Shown in pieces: positions 17,323-27,043 of a stretch of DNA of 64,000 nt. Numbering within the stretch: position 1 is the stretch's first letter; every line of letters begins with the position of its first letter. The notes under the pieces are model-generated. The model worked only from the letters and a program-made list of their open reading frames with translations. It had not been told where the DNA came from and ran no database searches. The stretch is from contig NZ_JAATEM010000006.1 of the NCBI RefSeq assembly GCF_012034205.1, positions 1-64,000 on the forward strand. Reading direction: 5' to 3'. The translations under genes were made by a program, and so were the position numbers. This stretch comes from Streptomyces composti. Lineage in GTDB: Bacteria; Actinomycetota; Actinomycetes; Streptomycetales; Streptomycetaceae.

Positions 17323-18036
17323 ATGACGACCGACGCCGAGACGACCGACGCCGAGGAGCCGACGCTCACCATCGATGAACTGGCGGCCCGCGCCGGTGTC
17401 ACCGTGCGCACGGTGCGTTTCTACGGCACCAGGGGACTGCTGCCCCCGCCGGTGCTGGGGCCGCGCCGGGTCGGCCGCTACGGCCGTGAGCATCTGGCGC
17501 GGCTGGCGCTGATCGAGGAGCTGCAGCGGCAGGGCATGACGCTGGCGGCGATCGAGCGCTATCTGGGGCAGCTGCCGCCAGGACTGACCGCGCGTGAGCT
17601 GTCGATCCAGCGTGCGGTGGTGGCCTCCTGGGCGCCGGAGACGGCGGAGGCGCTCTCCCGCGAGGAGCTCGAGCGGCGCGCGGGCAGATCCCTGGACGAC
17701 GAGGACATCCGGCGGCTGGTGGCGCTGGACATCGTCGAGGAGAGCGGTGACGGCTTCCGGGTCGACACCGGGCTGCTGCGGCTGGGCGTCGAGCTGCTCG
17801 ACGTGCCGCTGTCGCAGGAGACGGTGCTCGCCTCCCGCAAGGTCCTGATCGAGCATTCCCGCGCGGCGGCCCGTGAGCTGTCGCGGCTGCTGAGGGAGGC
17901 GGTCGCGGAGCGGGATACGAGGGATGTGAGATCGCTGTCCGCCCATATGCATCCGCTGGTGGTGCAGGCGCTGCTGACCACCTTCCAGCGGTCGCTGAGA
18001 CAGGAGCTGGCGCAGTGGCTCGACGACGAGGGGTGA
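17323..18036 (+). CDS. MerR family transcriptional regulator
   Basis: 237 residues. A MerR winged-helix DNA-binding domain occupies about residues 15-85 (TIDELAARAGVTVRTVRFY, then RRVGRYGREHLARLALIEEL). The remaining 150 residues are helical without Cys/His metal sites and hence are probably an effector-binding or dimerisation region. It is convergent with a beta-oxidation operon whose promoter shares two sequence elements with this gene's own promoter, so control of that operon, perhaps in response to an acyl-CoA, is likely but inferred. The ATG lies 5 nt after a -10-like TACTGT and has no Shine-Dalgarno, suggesting a leaderless mRNA. The stop codon lies inside a terminator hairpin. Confidence 0.9.
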   Translation: MTTDAETTDAEEPTLTIDELAARAGVTVRTVRFYGTRGLLPPPVLGPRRVGRYGREHLARLALIEELQRQGMTLAAIERYLGQLPPGLTARELSIQRAVVASWAPETAEALSREELERRAGRSLDDEDIRRLVALDIVEESGDGFRVDTGLLRLGVELLDVPLSQETVLASRKVLIEHSRAAARELSRLLREAVAERDTRDVRSLSAHMHPLVVQALLTTFQRSLRQELAQWLDDEG

Positions 18037-18067
18037 ACCCCCTGGCGACCAGGCGGTTCACCCCTCG
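18027..18067. terminator. 13-bp hairpin overlapping the merR stop codon
   Basis: The arms cgaggggtgaacc (18027-18039) and ggttcacccctcg (18055-18067) are perfectly complementary with a 15-nt loop. The left arm contains the TGA of the merR gene. It separates merR from the convergent fadB gene. A short direct repeat, tccccggcggacgga, occurs twice at about 18121-18152. Confidence 0.8.
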
Positions 18068-18169
18068 CGTCCCGAGCCCCACGTCCCCCGGGCGGCGTTC
18101 CCGGAGCAGGCGCACTCCGCTCCCCGGCGGACGGACCCTCCCCGGCGGACGGAACCGCGGGCGGCGGTG

Positions 18170-20350
18170 TCAGCGGGCGTCGGTGAAGACCTCGCCGTTC
18201 TCCGCCTTCTCCACCAGCAGCGCCGGCGGGGTGAAGCGGTCGCCGTAGCGTTCGGCCAGCTCGCGCGCCCGGGCCACGAAGCCGGGCAGGCCGCCCTCGT
18301 AGCCGTTGATGTACTGCAGCACGCCGCCGGTCCAGCCGGGGAAGCCGATGCCGAAGACGGAGCCGATGTTGGCGTCGGCGACGGAGGTCAGGACGCCCTC
18401 CTCCAGCAGCCGGACCGTGTCCAGCGCCTCGGAGAACAGCATCCGCTCCTGCATGTCGCGGAACGGGATCCGGTGGCCGGGCCTGGTGAAGTGCTCACGC
18501 AGTCCGGGCCAGAGACGGACGCGCTTGCCCTCCTCGTCGTAGTCGTAGAAGCCGGCCCCCGCCGCCCGGCCCTCCCGGCCGAACTCGTCGACCATGCGGT
18601 CGATGACGGCCTCGGCGGGGTGCGCCGTCCAGGTGCCGCCCGCCTCCTCCACGGCCCGCCTGGACTCGTCGCGGATCTTGCGCGGCAGCGTCAGGGTCAG
18701 CTCGTCCATCAGGGAGAGCACCTTGGCCGGGTAGCCGGCCTGGGCCGCGGCCTGCTCGACGGAGGCGGGCTCGATGCCCTCGCCGACCATGGCGACACCC
18801 TCGTTGATGAAGTGGCCGATGACGCGGGAGGTGAAGAAGCCGCGCGAGTCGTTGACCACGATGGGCGTCTTGTTGATCTGGCGGACCAGGTCGAAGGCGC
18901 GCGCCAGGGCCTCGTCGCCGGTGCGCTCGCCCTTGATGATCTCCACCAGGGGCATCTTGTCGACGGGCGAGAAGAAATGGAGTCCGATGAAGTCGGCCTG
19001 CCGCTGGACACCCTCGGCGAGGGCGGTGATGGGCAGGGTGGAGGTGTTGGAGCACAGCAGGGCGTCCGGGGCGACGACCTGCTCGGCCTCCTGGAAGACC
19101 TTGTGCTTGAGCGCCGTGTCCTCGAACACGGCCTCGATCACCGCGTCGCAGCCGGCCAGGTCGGCGATCTCGGCGGTGGGCGTGATGCGGGCGAGCAGCG
19201 CGTCCGCCTTCTCCTGGGTGGTGCGGCCCTTGGAGACGGCCTTGGCGCACAGCTTCTCCGAGTAGCCCTTGCCCTTGGCAGCCGCCTCCAGGGAGACGTC
19301 CTTGAGGACGACGTCGATGCCGGCCCGGGCGCAGGAGTAGGCGATGCCGGCGCCCATCATGCCGGCGCCGAGCACGGCGACCTTGCGGACCTGGCGGGGC
19401 TCGATGCCCTGGGGGCGGTTGGCGCCGGAGTTGACGGCCTGGAGGTCGAAGAAGAACGCCTGGATCATGTTCTTCGACGTCTGGCCGGCGGCGAGTTCGA
19501 CGAAGTAGCGGGCCTCGATGACCTGGGCGGTCTCGAAGTCGACCTGGGCGCCCTCGACGGCGGCGGCGAGGATGTTGCGCGAGGCCGGGTAGGGGGCGCC
19601 GTTGGTCTGCTTGCGCAGGTTGGCGGGGAAGGCGGGCAGGTTGGCCGCGAACTTCGGGTTGGCCGGGGTGCCGCCCGGGATGCGGTAGCCGGGCCGGTCC
19701 CAGGGCTGGGCGGACTCGGGGTGGGCGTCGATGAAGGCGCGGGCCTTGGCCAGCATGTCCTCGGGGCTGTCGGCGATCTCGTCGACCAGGCCGTTCTCCA
19801 GGGCGCGGCGGGGGCTGTACTGCTGGCCCTGGAGGAGGACCTTCAGCAGGGCGTCGGCGATGCCGAGCAGCCGGACGGTGCGGACGACGCCGCCGCCTCC
19901 GGGGAGCAGGCCGAGGGTGACCTCGGGGCAGCCGATCTTGGAGCCGGGGGTGTCCAGGGCGATGCGGTGGTGGCAGGCGAGGGCGATCTCGTAGCCGCCG
20001 CCGAGCGCGGCACCGTTGAGGGCGGCGACGACCGGCTTGCCGAGGGTCTCGATGCGGCGCAGCTGCCGCTTGATGGCCATGCCGCCGTCGAAGAGCTGCT
20101 GGGCGGTCTCCGGGGTGACGCGGATGAGGTCGCGCAGGTCGCCGCCGGCGAAGAAGGTCTTCTTGGCCGAGGTGATGATGATGCCGCGGATGCCGTCCTG
20201 CTCGGCCTCGAGGCGGTCCGTGATCGCGGCGAGCGAGTCGCGGAAGGCCTGGTTCATGGTGTTGGCCGACTGGTCGGGGTCGTCCAGGACGAGGGTGACG
20301 ACGCCGGTGTCGTCCTGCTCCCAGCGGATGGTGGTGGACTCGGTGCTCAT
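18170..20350 (-). CDS. fadB: Fatty-acid oxidation multifunctional protein (enoyl-CoA hydratase / 3-hydroxyacyl-CoA dehydrogenase)
   Basis: 726 residues. Residues about 10-195 form an enoyl-CoA hydratase domain with GGGYEIALACHHRIA and CPEVTLGLLPGGGG, so both catalytic glutamates are present (contrast the crotonase protein at 5990). Residues about 335-520 form the NAD-binding 3-hydroxyacyl-CoA dehydrogenase domain (VAVLGAGMMGAGIAY, SNTSTLPI, HFFSPVDKMPLVEII with the catalytic His), followed by the C-terminal dehydrogenase domains. It performs hydration and the NAD-dependent oxidation of beta-oxidation. It is the last gene of AMACR-fadA-fadB, 44 nt after fadA, with GGAG 9 nt before the ATG. FadA and FadB homologues form a trifunctional complex in bacteria. 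Confidence 0.95.
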   Translation of the reverse strand: MSTESTTIRWEQDDTGVVTLVLDDPDQSANTMNQAFRDSLAAITDRLEAEQDGIRGIIITSAKKTFFAGGDLRDLIRVTPETAQQLFDGGMAIKRQLRRIETLGKPVVAALNGAALGGGYEIALACHHRIALDTPGSKIGCPEVTLGLLPGGGGVVRTVRLLGIADALLKVLLQGQQYSPRRALENGLVDEIADSPEDMLAKARAFIDAHPESAQPWDRPGYRIPGGTPANPKFAANLPAFPANLRKQTNGAPYPASRNILAAAVEGAQVDFETAQVIEARYFVELAAGQTSKNMIQAFFFDLQAVNSGANRPQGIEPRQVRKVAVLGAGMMGAGIAYSCARAGIDVVLKDVSLEAAAKGKGYSEKLCAKAVSKGRTTQEKADALLARITPTAEIADLAGCDAVIEAVFEDTALKHKVFQEAEQVVAPDALLCSNTSTLPITALAEGVQRQADFIGLHFFSPVDKMPLVEIIKGERTGDEALARAFDLVRQINKTPIVVNDSRGFFTSRVIGHFINEGVAMVGEGIEPASVEQAAAQAGYPAKVLSLMDELTLTLPRKIRDESRRAVEEAGGTWTAHPAEAVIDRMVDEFGREGRAAGAGFYDYDEEGKRVRLWPGLREHFTRPGHRIPFRDMQERMLFSEALDTVRLLEEGVLTSVADANIGSVFGIGFPGWTGGVLQYINGYEGGLPGFVARARELAERYGDRFTPPALLVEKAENGEVFTDAR

Positions 20351-20394
20351 GAGGGTGTGCTCCAGGTGATCCGTCGTGGTCCGTCGGGAGAGGG

Positions 20395-21609
<1,215 letters not shown>

Positions 21610-21620
21610 GAGGAGGCCTT

Positions 21621-22799
21621 TCACTGAGGGTTTCGGGACGGCTGGGAGTGCTGGGGGTCGTCGGGGCCCGCGGGCGGCAGCAGCCGGGGCACGTCCCAGT
21701 CGCGGGCCACGTCGGCGGTGGCGGCGCCGGGCCGGGCGGGGCCCGAGCGGATGCGGGCCGGGGTGGCCGAGAAGCGGGGTGCGGGGGCCGGCTGGGTGAT
21801 GCCCTGGTGCCGGGTGAAGGTGCCGCGGGCTGCCAGATGCGGGTGGTGCGGGGCCTCGCCGAGCGAGAGAACGGGGGCCACGCAGGCGTCGGAGCCCTCG
21901 AACACGGCGGCCCACTCGTCGCGGGTGCGGCTCTTGAAGCGGGCGGCGACCTGTTCGCGCAGCGCGGGCCAGCGGGTGACGTCGGTGCGGGCGGCCCGCT
22001 GGTCGTCGAGGCCGAGCAGGCGCAGGAACTCGTCGTAGAACCGCGGCTCCAGCGCGCCGACCGCGAGGTATTTGCCGTCGGCGGTCTCGTAGGTGCCGTA
22101 GTAGGGGCAGCCGCCGTCGAGGAGGTTGGCGCCGCGCCGGTCCTGCCAGGCGCCGGCGGCGAGCATGCCGTGGATCATCGCGGACAGGTGGGCCGTGCCG
22201 TCGACGATGGCGGCGTCCACGACCTGGCCGGTGCCCGTGACGCGCGCGTGGTGCAGGGCGGCGAGGACGCCGGTGACCAGGTAGAGGGAGCCGCCGGCGA
22301 AGTCGCCGAGCAGGTTGGCGGGGACCGCCGGCGGGCGGTCGGGGTCGCCGATCATGCCGAGGGTGCCGGTGAGGGCGATGTACGCGATGTCGTGGCCGGC
22401 GGTGTCGGCCAGCGGTCCTTCCTGGCCCCAGCCGGTCATCCGGCCGTAGACCAGCCGGGGGTTGCGGGCGTGGCACTGCTCGGGTCCGACACCGAGCCGT
22501 TCGGCGACGCCGGGGCGGTAGCCCTCGATCAGGATGTCGGCGCGGGCGGCGAGGTCCAGGACGGTGGCGGACCCTTCGGGGTCCTTGAGATCGACGACGA
22601 CGGAGCGCTTGTTGCGGTTGGTGACGTCGTGGGCCGGGTCGACGCCGAGCGCGGGGCCGCCGGGGCGGTCCACGCGGACCACGTCGGCGCCGAGGTCGGC
22701 GAGAAGCATGGCGGCGAAGGGTCCGGGCCCGATCCCGGCGAGCTCCACCACGCGCACACCGGCGAGCGGTCCATCCCCCGGCGTCTTCGCCTCGGTCAT
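21621..22799 (-). CDS. Alpha-methylacyl-CoA racemase (CaiB/BaiF family)
   Basis: 392 residues. The N-terminus [18 protein letters not shown] is the family III CoA-transferase/racemase signature. Racemase-type catalytic residues, as known for the Mycobacterium MCR enzyme, are identifiable: His in [11 protein letters not shown], Asp in LLGDFAGGS and Glu in VGALEPRFY. That combination favours an alpha-methylacyl-CoA racemase over a CoA transferase. The enzyme converts (2R)- to (2S)-methylacyl-CoA so that branched fatty acids, abundant in Streptomyces membranes, can enter beta-oxidation. It is first in an operon with fadA and fadB. The ATG has GGGGAG 7 nt upstream. The C-terminal 25 residues are Pro/Gln/Ser-rich. 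Confidence 0.9.
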   Translation of the reverse strand: MTEAKTPGDGPLAGVRVVELAGIGPGPFAAMLLADLGADVVRVDRPGGPALGVDPAHDVTNRNKRSVVVDLKDPEGSATVLDLAARADILIEGYRPGVAERLGVGPEQCHARNPRLVYGRMTGWGQEGPLADTAGHDIAYIALTGTLGMIGDPDRPPAVPANLLGDFAGGSLYLVTGVLAALHHARVTGTGQVVDAAIVDGTAHLSAMIHGMLAAGAWQDRRGANLLDGGCPYYGTYETADGKYLAVGALEPRFYDEFLRLLGLDDQRAARTDVTRWPALREQVAARFKSRTRDEWAAVFEGSDACVAPVLSLGEAPHHPHLAARGTFTRHQGITQPAPAPRFSATPARIRSGPARPGAATADVARDWDVPRLLPPAGPDDPQHSQPSRNPQ

Positions 22800-22811
22800 C
22801 TGGAGCTCCCC

Positions 22812-22869
22812 GCTGTGACACAACCGATGTAACACCAGTGATGCTAAGAACGTGTTCCACCGGGCACAA
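22812..22869 (-). promoter_or_regulatory. Promoter and candidate operators of the AMACR-fadAB operon
   Basis: On the minus strand, TTGTGC (22869-22864) and TAGCAT (22846-22841) are spaced by 17 bp as -35 and -10. Downstream, CACTGGTGTTACATCG (22840-22825) and GTGTCACAGC (22821-22812) match the two elements at the merR promoter. Upstream of the -35, gcaagcgctt (22881-22890) contains an AAGCGCTT palindrome that may be a further operator. Confidence 0.6.
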
Positions 22870-22930
22870 GACCCTGACGAGCAAGCGCTTAGCCACTGTA
22901 CGTCGAGGGGCGCCTCCGGTCGCGTCCGGC

Positions 22931-23310
22931 TCAGCGTGCGTCCAGCTCGGCGGTCAGCCGTTTCGGCGCGATGGTGCGGTAGCTCTCCTCCACCCAGTCG
23001 CACAGCAGCTCGGCCGAGGGGGCGCCGGCCGGTTCCAGCGGGATGCTCACCCAGCCGGACCTGCCCAGCCCGTATCCCGCCGGCTCGGCGCCGGGGCAGC
23101 TGAGCGCGTGGGCGTGGGCCGTCTCGTCCGTGAGCTTCACGGTCACGCCCATCGGGTAGCTGCCGTCGTCCACGCCGAGGAAGACGAAGACCTTCTTGTT
23201 GACCTTGGCGACGGTCTCGCCCCAGGGGGCTCCTCGGTGGCGCCCGGCAGCCCGAGGGCGTACTGGCGTACTTTCTCCCACTTCTTCAGGGCGTTCCGAG
23301 GCACGGCCAT
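22931..23310 (-). pseudogene. MmcQ/YjbR family gene split by a frameshift
   Basis: Two overlapping frames encode one family protein. The first starts at the ATG at 23310 (GAGGAAGG ribosome site) and reads MAVPRNALKKWEKVR, then LGLPGATEE. The second frame continues PWGETVAKVNKKVFVFLGVD to the natural end at 22931. Family members read ATEE-x-PWGE, so one base appears to be missing at the run of five G (plus strand 23225-23229). The product would be a 125-residue YjbR-fold protein, a small double-wing DNA-binding-like fold of unknown role. It may be a true pseudogene or a homopolymer sequencing error. It lies upstream of, and on the same strand as, the beta-oxidation operon. Confidence 0.8.
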
Positions 23311-23400
23311 CGCCTTCCTCCGGGCTCGTCGTCGGGCTCCGTACCCCACACGCTAGCCTCGGCCACCGACAACGGCGCGGCTGCGGGAACCAGGGGTGTC

Positions 23401-24579
23401 ATGAGCAGGCTGAACAGGACGGATCGTCCGTACGACCTCGTGCTCTTCGGAGCCACCGGTTTCGTCGGGACCCTCACCGCGGAGTACCTCGCCGCGCACG
23501 CCCCCGAGGGACTGCGCTGGGCCGTGGCCGGCCGCAGCACCGGGAAGCTGGAACGGCTGCGGGACCGGCTGCCCGGCACGGACCGGCCGGACGTGCTGCG
23601 GGCGGACGTGTCCGACCCGGCGTCACTGCGCGTCCTCGCCGAGCAGGCCCGCGTGGTGGCCACCACCGTCGGCCCCTACATCGAGTACGGCGAGGAACTC
23701 GTCGCCGCATGCGCGGACACCGGTGCGGACTACCTCGACCTCACCGGCGAGCCCGAGTTCGTGGACCTGATGTACGTCCGGCACGACACCCGCGCCCGCG
23801 AGACGGGAGCCCGGCTGCTGCACGCCTGCGGCTTCGACTCGATCCCGCACGACCTCGGTGTCTGGTTCACGGTGCAGCAGCTTCCCGAGGGGGTGCCGCT
23901 GACCGTCGACGGCTTCGTCTCGGCGGACGCCACCATTTCCGGCGGCACCCTGGCCTCCGCGCTGGGACAGTTCGCCCGCCACCGGCAGGTGCTCGCGGCG
24001 GCCCGGGACCGGCGCCGGCACGAGCCCCGGCTGGTGGGCCGCCGCGCCGCCACGCCCGCCGGGGCGCCCCGCTACGCGCCCGAGGTCGATGCCTGGGCGC
24101 TGCCGCTGCCCACCATCGACCCGCAGATCGTGCACCGCTCGGCGAAGTCGCTGCAGCGGTACGGGCCCGACTTCCGCTACCGCCACTACGCCGCGGTGCG
24201 CCGGCTGCCGGTCGCGGTGGGCGCGGTGGCGGCCGTCGGCGGACTGTTCGCCGCGGCCCAGGTGCCCCCGCTGCGCCGGCTGGTGTCCGGACGGCTGCAG
24301 CCCGGCGAGGGTCCGAGTGCCGAGAAGCGGGCCAGGAGCTGGTTCTCGGTGCGGTTCGTCGGCGAGGGCGGCGGCCGGCGGGTCTACACGGAGGTCTCCG
24401 GCGGCGACCCGGGGTACGGAGAGACGGCCAAGATGTTCGCCGAGGCCGCGCTGTCGCTGGCGTTCGACGACCTTCCGCCGACGTCAGGGCAGGTCACGAC
24501 GGCGGTGGCGATGGGCGACGCGCTGATCGAGCGGCTGCGGCGGGCAGGCATACGCTTCCGCGTCGCCGCGACCCGCTGA
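23401..24579 (+). CDS. Saccharopine dehydrogenase-like / trans-acting enoyl reductase family protein
   Basis: 392 residues. The N-terminal Rossmann fold carries the NADP-binding motif YDLVLFGATGFVGTLTAEYL at residues 11-30 and a Ser/Arg-containing loop (AGRSTGKLERL) suited to NADPH. TTVGPYIEYGEELVAAC and HACGFDSIPHDLGV are characteristic of the mycobacterial trans-acting enoyl reductase (Rv2953-like) and Rv2449c proteins rather than of lysine-pathway saccharopine dehydrogenases. A hydrophobic segment near residues 275-290 (VAVGAVAAVGGLFAAA) may contact the membrane. The substrate is probably a lipid or polyketide-type enoyl thioester, but no polyketide gene is nearby, so this is a family-level call. 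The ATG follows the divergent YjbR pseudogene by 90 bp. Confidence 0.82.
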   Translation: MSRLNRTDRPYDLVLFGATGFVGTLTAEYLAAHAPEGLRWAVAGRSTGKLERLRDRLPGTDRPDVLRADVSDPASLRVLAEQARVVATTVGPYIEYGEELVAACADTGADYLDLTGEPEFVDLMYVRHDTRARETGARLLHACGFDSIPHDLGVWFTVQQLPEGVPLTVDGFVSADATISGGTLASALGQFARHRQVLAAARDRRRHEPRLVGRRAATPAGAPRYAPEVDAWALPLPTIDPQIVHRSAKSLQRYGPDFRYRHYAAVRRLPVAVGAVAAVGGLFAAAQVPPLRRLVSGRLQPGEGPSAEKRARSWFSVRFVGEGGGRRVYTEVSGGDPGYGETAKMFAEAALSLAFDDLPPTSGQVTTAVAMGDALIERLRRAGIRFRVAATR

Positions 24580-24858
24580 CGGCTCCGCACCTCCCGGCGG
24601 CGGCTCGGATGCGGTGCCTTTCGGCGCCCTCCGGCGGCACCCCGTCGGACGGGGCGCCCCCTTCGGTCTCGGATGCGCACCGCCCGGCGGCGCTCCCGTC
24701 GAACGCGGGACCTGCATCGGCCACTCGACGGGCGTGCAGACCATCCCGGCGATCCAGCCGAGCGCGGCGAGGACGGCGAGGACCGGCGCGGCGGTCACGC
24801 CCCGCTCGACGGTCCGGCCGGAGGCGGCAAAAGGCGTGGGTGCACGGTGCGTCGGCAT
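24484..24858 (-). CDS. Possible small membrane protein, uncertain
   Basis: An open frame of 124 residues. Its N-terminal half looks real: a hydrophilic start, then one membrane helix (TAAPVLAVLAALGWIAGMV) followed by CTPVEWPMQ. The second half is Pro/Arg/Gly-rich and runs 96 bp into the 3' end of the convergent reductase gene, which is unusual and may mean the true stop has been lost or the frame has shifted. No ribosome site is convincing. The region 24595-24720 also holds imperfect repeats of the CTCGGATGCG and CCCGGCGGCG type. Homology is not recognised. I report it because this gap has no better candidate. Confidence 0.35.
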   Translation of the reverse strand: MPTHRAPTPFAASGRTVERGVTAAPVLAVLAALGWIAGMVCTPVEWPMQVPRSTGAPPGGAHPRPKGAPRPTGCRRRAPKGTASEPPPGGAEPSAGRGDAEAYACPPQPLDQRVAHRHRRRDLP

Positions 24859-24907
24859 GCACCCGAGCCTGCCGGGCAGGGGCGGGTGCGGACATCCGCG
24901 CGGCTGC

Positions 24908-25657
24908 TCAGACGCCGTACTCGGATCGCTCGGGCGCCCTGCTCGGATCGGCTGCGCGGGCCACGGTCGCCTCGCGCAGCGCGCGGCGGCACAGGGCGTC
25001 CGCCCTGCGGGTGGTCTCCGGCAGGCGGTAGGACGGGGTCAGGGCGAGGGTGTGGGCGCAGGCGCCGTCCAGGGTGACGCGGTGGCCGACCGAGACGAAG
25101 ACCGGCTTGACGCCGTCCCGGGTGCGCAGCGCCCGGCCCACCTCCTCGGTGCCGTCGAGCAGCGGCGCCCAGCTGCCGCGCGGGGTGTCCGGATCCGCGT
25201 AGGTGAAGGTGAAGGGGTTCTTGGCGACTCCGGCGGTGGGCAGGCCGGTGAGCACGCCCAGGTGGGCGGCGAGGCCGAAGCGCCGGGGGTGGGCGAGGCC
25301 GTAGCCGTCGCAGACGACCAGTCCCGGCGGGCAGGGCAGGGCGTCGAGGGCGGCGAGCACGGTGGGGATCTCCCGGAAGGCCAGCAGACCGGGGACGTAC
25401 GGGAAGGAGATCCGGCCGAGCGCGGTGGCCTCGGCGACGACGTCCAGGCTCGCCGCGTCCAGCACGACGGCCGCCGCCGCGACGAGGTCCCGCTCGTCGT
25501 CGTAGGCCACGTCCACCCCGGTGACGTGCCCGGTGCCGGGCGGCGGTCCGGCCTCGTCGAGCACCACGCGAGCGCGCAGCGCGTCCTGCACGGCGCGGGC
25601 CTGCTCCTCGGTCACGGGCCAGTCGTCGGGGACGGGGACGGGTGCGGTCGTCGTCAT
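24908..25657 (-). CDS. nfi: Endonuclease V (deoxyinosine 3'-endonuclease)
   Basis: 249 residues with the complete endonuclease V motif series: GVDVAYDD (first metal-binding Asp), FPYVPGLLAFREIP (the PYVS-like wedge and catalytic Glu), VCDGYGLAHPRRFGLAAHLGV (second Asp and DGxG motif) and KPVFVSVGHRVTLDGA. The enzyme nicks DNA one phosphodiester 3' of deoxyinosine, initiating repair of deaminated adenine; some members also act on inosine in RNA. It stands alone, with its ATG at 25657 preceded by a G-rich segment. The last 20 residues (RAADPSRAPERSEYGV) are non-conserved. The product and function are secure by motif. Confidence 0.93.
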   Translation of the reverse strand: MTTTAPVPVPDDWPVTEEQARAVQDALRARVVLDEAGPPPGTGHVTGVDVAYDDERDLVAAAAVVLDAASLDVVAEATALGRISFPYVPGLLAFREIPTVLAALDALPCPPGLVVCDGYGLAHPRRFGLAAHLGVLTGLPTAGVAKNPFTFTYADPDTPRGSWAPLLDGTEEVGRALRTRDGVKPVFVSVGHRVTLDGACAHTLALTPSYRLPETTRRADALCRRALREATVARAADPSRAPERSEYGV

Positions 25658-25811
25658 GGTGCCCCCGACCCTACGGGGTGTCCGGGCTTCCGGGCAGGCG
25701 GAACCCGAGGGGTGCGGGGCCTCCGGGCAGACGAACCCCGCAACCCCGCCGCCGGGAAGGGAGTTCCTGCTCAGCGTCGGGGCCGCGCGACGGCCGGGCG
25801 GCCGGGGCCGC

Positions 25812-26135
25812 TCACTTGCCGAGGGCCCGCTGCAGCTGCCCCTTGTTCATGGTCGACCGGCCTTCGACGCCGCGGCGCCTGGCCTCCTCGTAGAGCTGGT
25901 CGTAGGTGGGCCCCTGGGAGCCCTTCCCGGACCGCCGGCCGCCCCGCTTGCCGGAGGAGATGTCCTCCGTCGAGGTGCGGCTGGCGGTCCTGGACTCGCC
26001 GGAACGGGCGCGTTCCTTGTTCACGGTCCGCGCGGCGATCTCCTCGGCACGGCCGGTGCTCTCGCCCCGGTCCTTCGCGCTCTCCTTGATGTGCTCGTAC
26101 TGACGCTCCCGTTTCGGGCTGGACCCGCGTGGCAT
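25812..26135 (-). CDS. Small basic protein with Rho-N/SAP-like C-terminal motif
   Basis: 107 residues, highly charged. Residues 1-70 are Lys/Arg/Glu/Ser-rich and probably helical or disordered (SPKRERQYEHIKESAKD). The C-terminal 35 residues, TYDQLYEEARRRGVEG then MNKGQLQRAL, resemble the small Rho N-terminal or SAP-like helix-extended-helix motif, which binds nucleic acid or acts as a protein contact. I recall similar Streptomyces proteins annotated as plasmid stabilisation protein, a label without mechanistic support here. The ATG at 26135 has GGAGGGAGC about 9 nt upstream, which fixes the start against a much longer open frame. Divergent from ssgD. Confidence 0.75.
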   Translation of the reverse strand: MPRGSSPKRERQYEHIKESAKDRGESTGRAEEIAARTVNKERARSGESRTASRTSTEDISSGKRGGRRSGKGSQGPTYDQLYEEARRRGVEGRSTMNKGQLQRALGK

Positions 26136-26416
26136 GTCCGCTCCCTCCGGTCTTCGTTCCCGTGCCGGGAACGGGTACCCGGACCGGCGGGATCCAGAGC
26201 ACCGGATGTGCGTCAGTGCTCCAGGCGGCCGGCGGCCGACCCGGCCCTGTCGCCCGCCGCGTCGCGTGTGCCCCGAACGCCTCATGACGGGCGAAGCCGG
26301 CCACCGCCGGGCGCGCCGTCCGGAAGGCCGGTTAACGATCGTCACACGCGCCACAACCCTCACCAAGGTCCGTCAGTCGTAAGTGAGGAACCGTGCCATC
26401 GGTGTGCATGAAGGCG

Positions 26417-26430
26417 GTGACACAGGTCAC
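26417..26430. promoter_or_regulatory. Candidate Crp-type site upstream of ssgD
   Basis: The 14-mer gtgacacaggtcac is an interrupted palindrome (GTGAC-N4-GTCAC) and matches the GTG-N6-GNCAC consensus reported for Streptomyces Crp. It lies about 120 bp before the ssgD start within the 413-bp divergent region 26136-26548, which holds no other gene that I can support. Binding is inferred. Confidence 0.4.
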
Positions 26431-26548
26431 TCGGCCCTTGTGTGCACGGATCGGCTCATTCCGTCGTCTCTTCCAGTAGCCGTCCCGGTCCCCGTCCGCT
26501 TGAGAGTCCGTCAGAGAGCCCGCCCAGCCGTCACGAGGGAGCAAGGCG

Positions 26549-26965
26549 TTGTCCACCGTCATCGAGCAGCCCGTCGAGGCCCGGCTCGTAGCCGCCGCAC
26601 CGCGGATGCCGAGCATTCCCGCCACCCTGCACTACGACCGGAACGATCCGTTCGCCGTCCGGATGACCTTCCCCGGGCCTGCCACCCTGGAGGGTGTGGA
26701 GGTCAGCTGGACCTTCTCCCGCGAGCTGCTCGCCGCGGGGCTGGAGGGCCCCCGGGGCCAGGGCGACGTGCGGGTGCGGCCGTACGGCTACGACCGCACC
26801 GTGCTGGAGTTCCACGCCCCCGAGGGCACCGCCGTGGTGCATGTGCGCTCGGAGGACGTGCGCCGCTTCCTTCAGGCCACCGACGAGCTGGTACCGGCCG
26901 GCCTGGAGCACCTGCAGCTCGACCTGGACCACGGTCTGGCGGAGCTGATGCGCGACGCCTGCTGA
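26549..26965 (+). CDS. ssgD: SsgA-like protein (SALP), SsgD type
   Basis: 138 residues with the SALP fold: a conserved N-terminal start (MSTVIEQPVEARLV), HYDRNDPFAVRMTFPG, WTFSRELLAAGLEGP and GQGDVRVRPYGYDRTVLEF. SALPs are actinomycete-specific proteins that guide peptidoglycan and septum events during sporulation. The sequence agrees with what I remember of S. coelicolor SsgD, so I use that symbol with moderate certainty; SsgE-G are shorter alternatives. The start is TTG with GAGGGAGCAAGG upstream. A Crp-like palindrome lies about 120 bp before the start. It is followed by an SGNH hydrolase gene on the same strand. Confidence 0.85.
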   Translation: MSTVIEQPVEARLVAAAPRMPSIPATLHYDRNDPFAVRMTFPGPATLEGVEVSWTFSRELLAAGLEGPRGQGDVRVRPYGYDRTVLEFHAPEGTAVVHVRSEDVRRFLQATDELVPAGLEHLQLDLDHGLAELMRDAC

Positions 26966-27043
26966 GCCTCGCCGGGGCTGCCTGCCCCCATGGCCGGCCG
27001 GAAAGCGTTTGCGGATGCCCCGCCCGGTTGGCAGCCTGTGATC

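Noticed and set aside
27000..27012. LacI-type operator GAAAGCGTTTGC before the SGNH hydrolase
   Set aside because: Only an imperfect palindrome, a single copy, and no LacI gene adjacent; too weak to list as a site.
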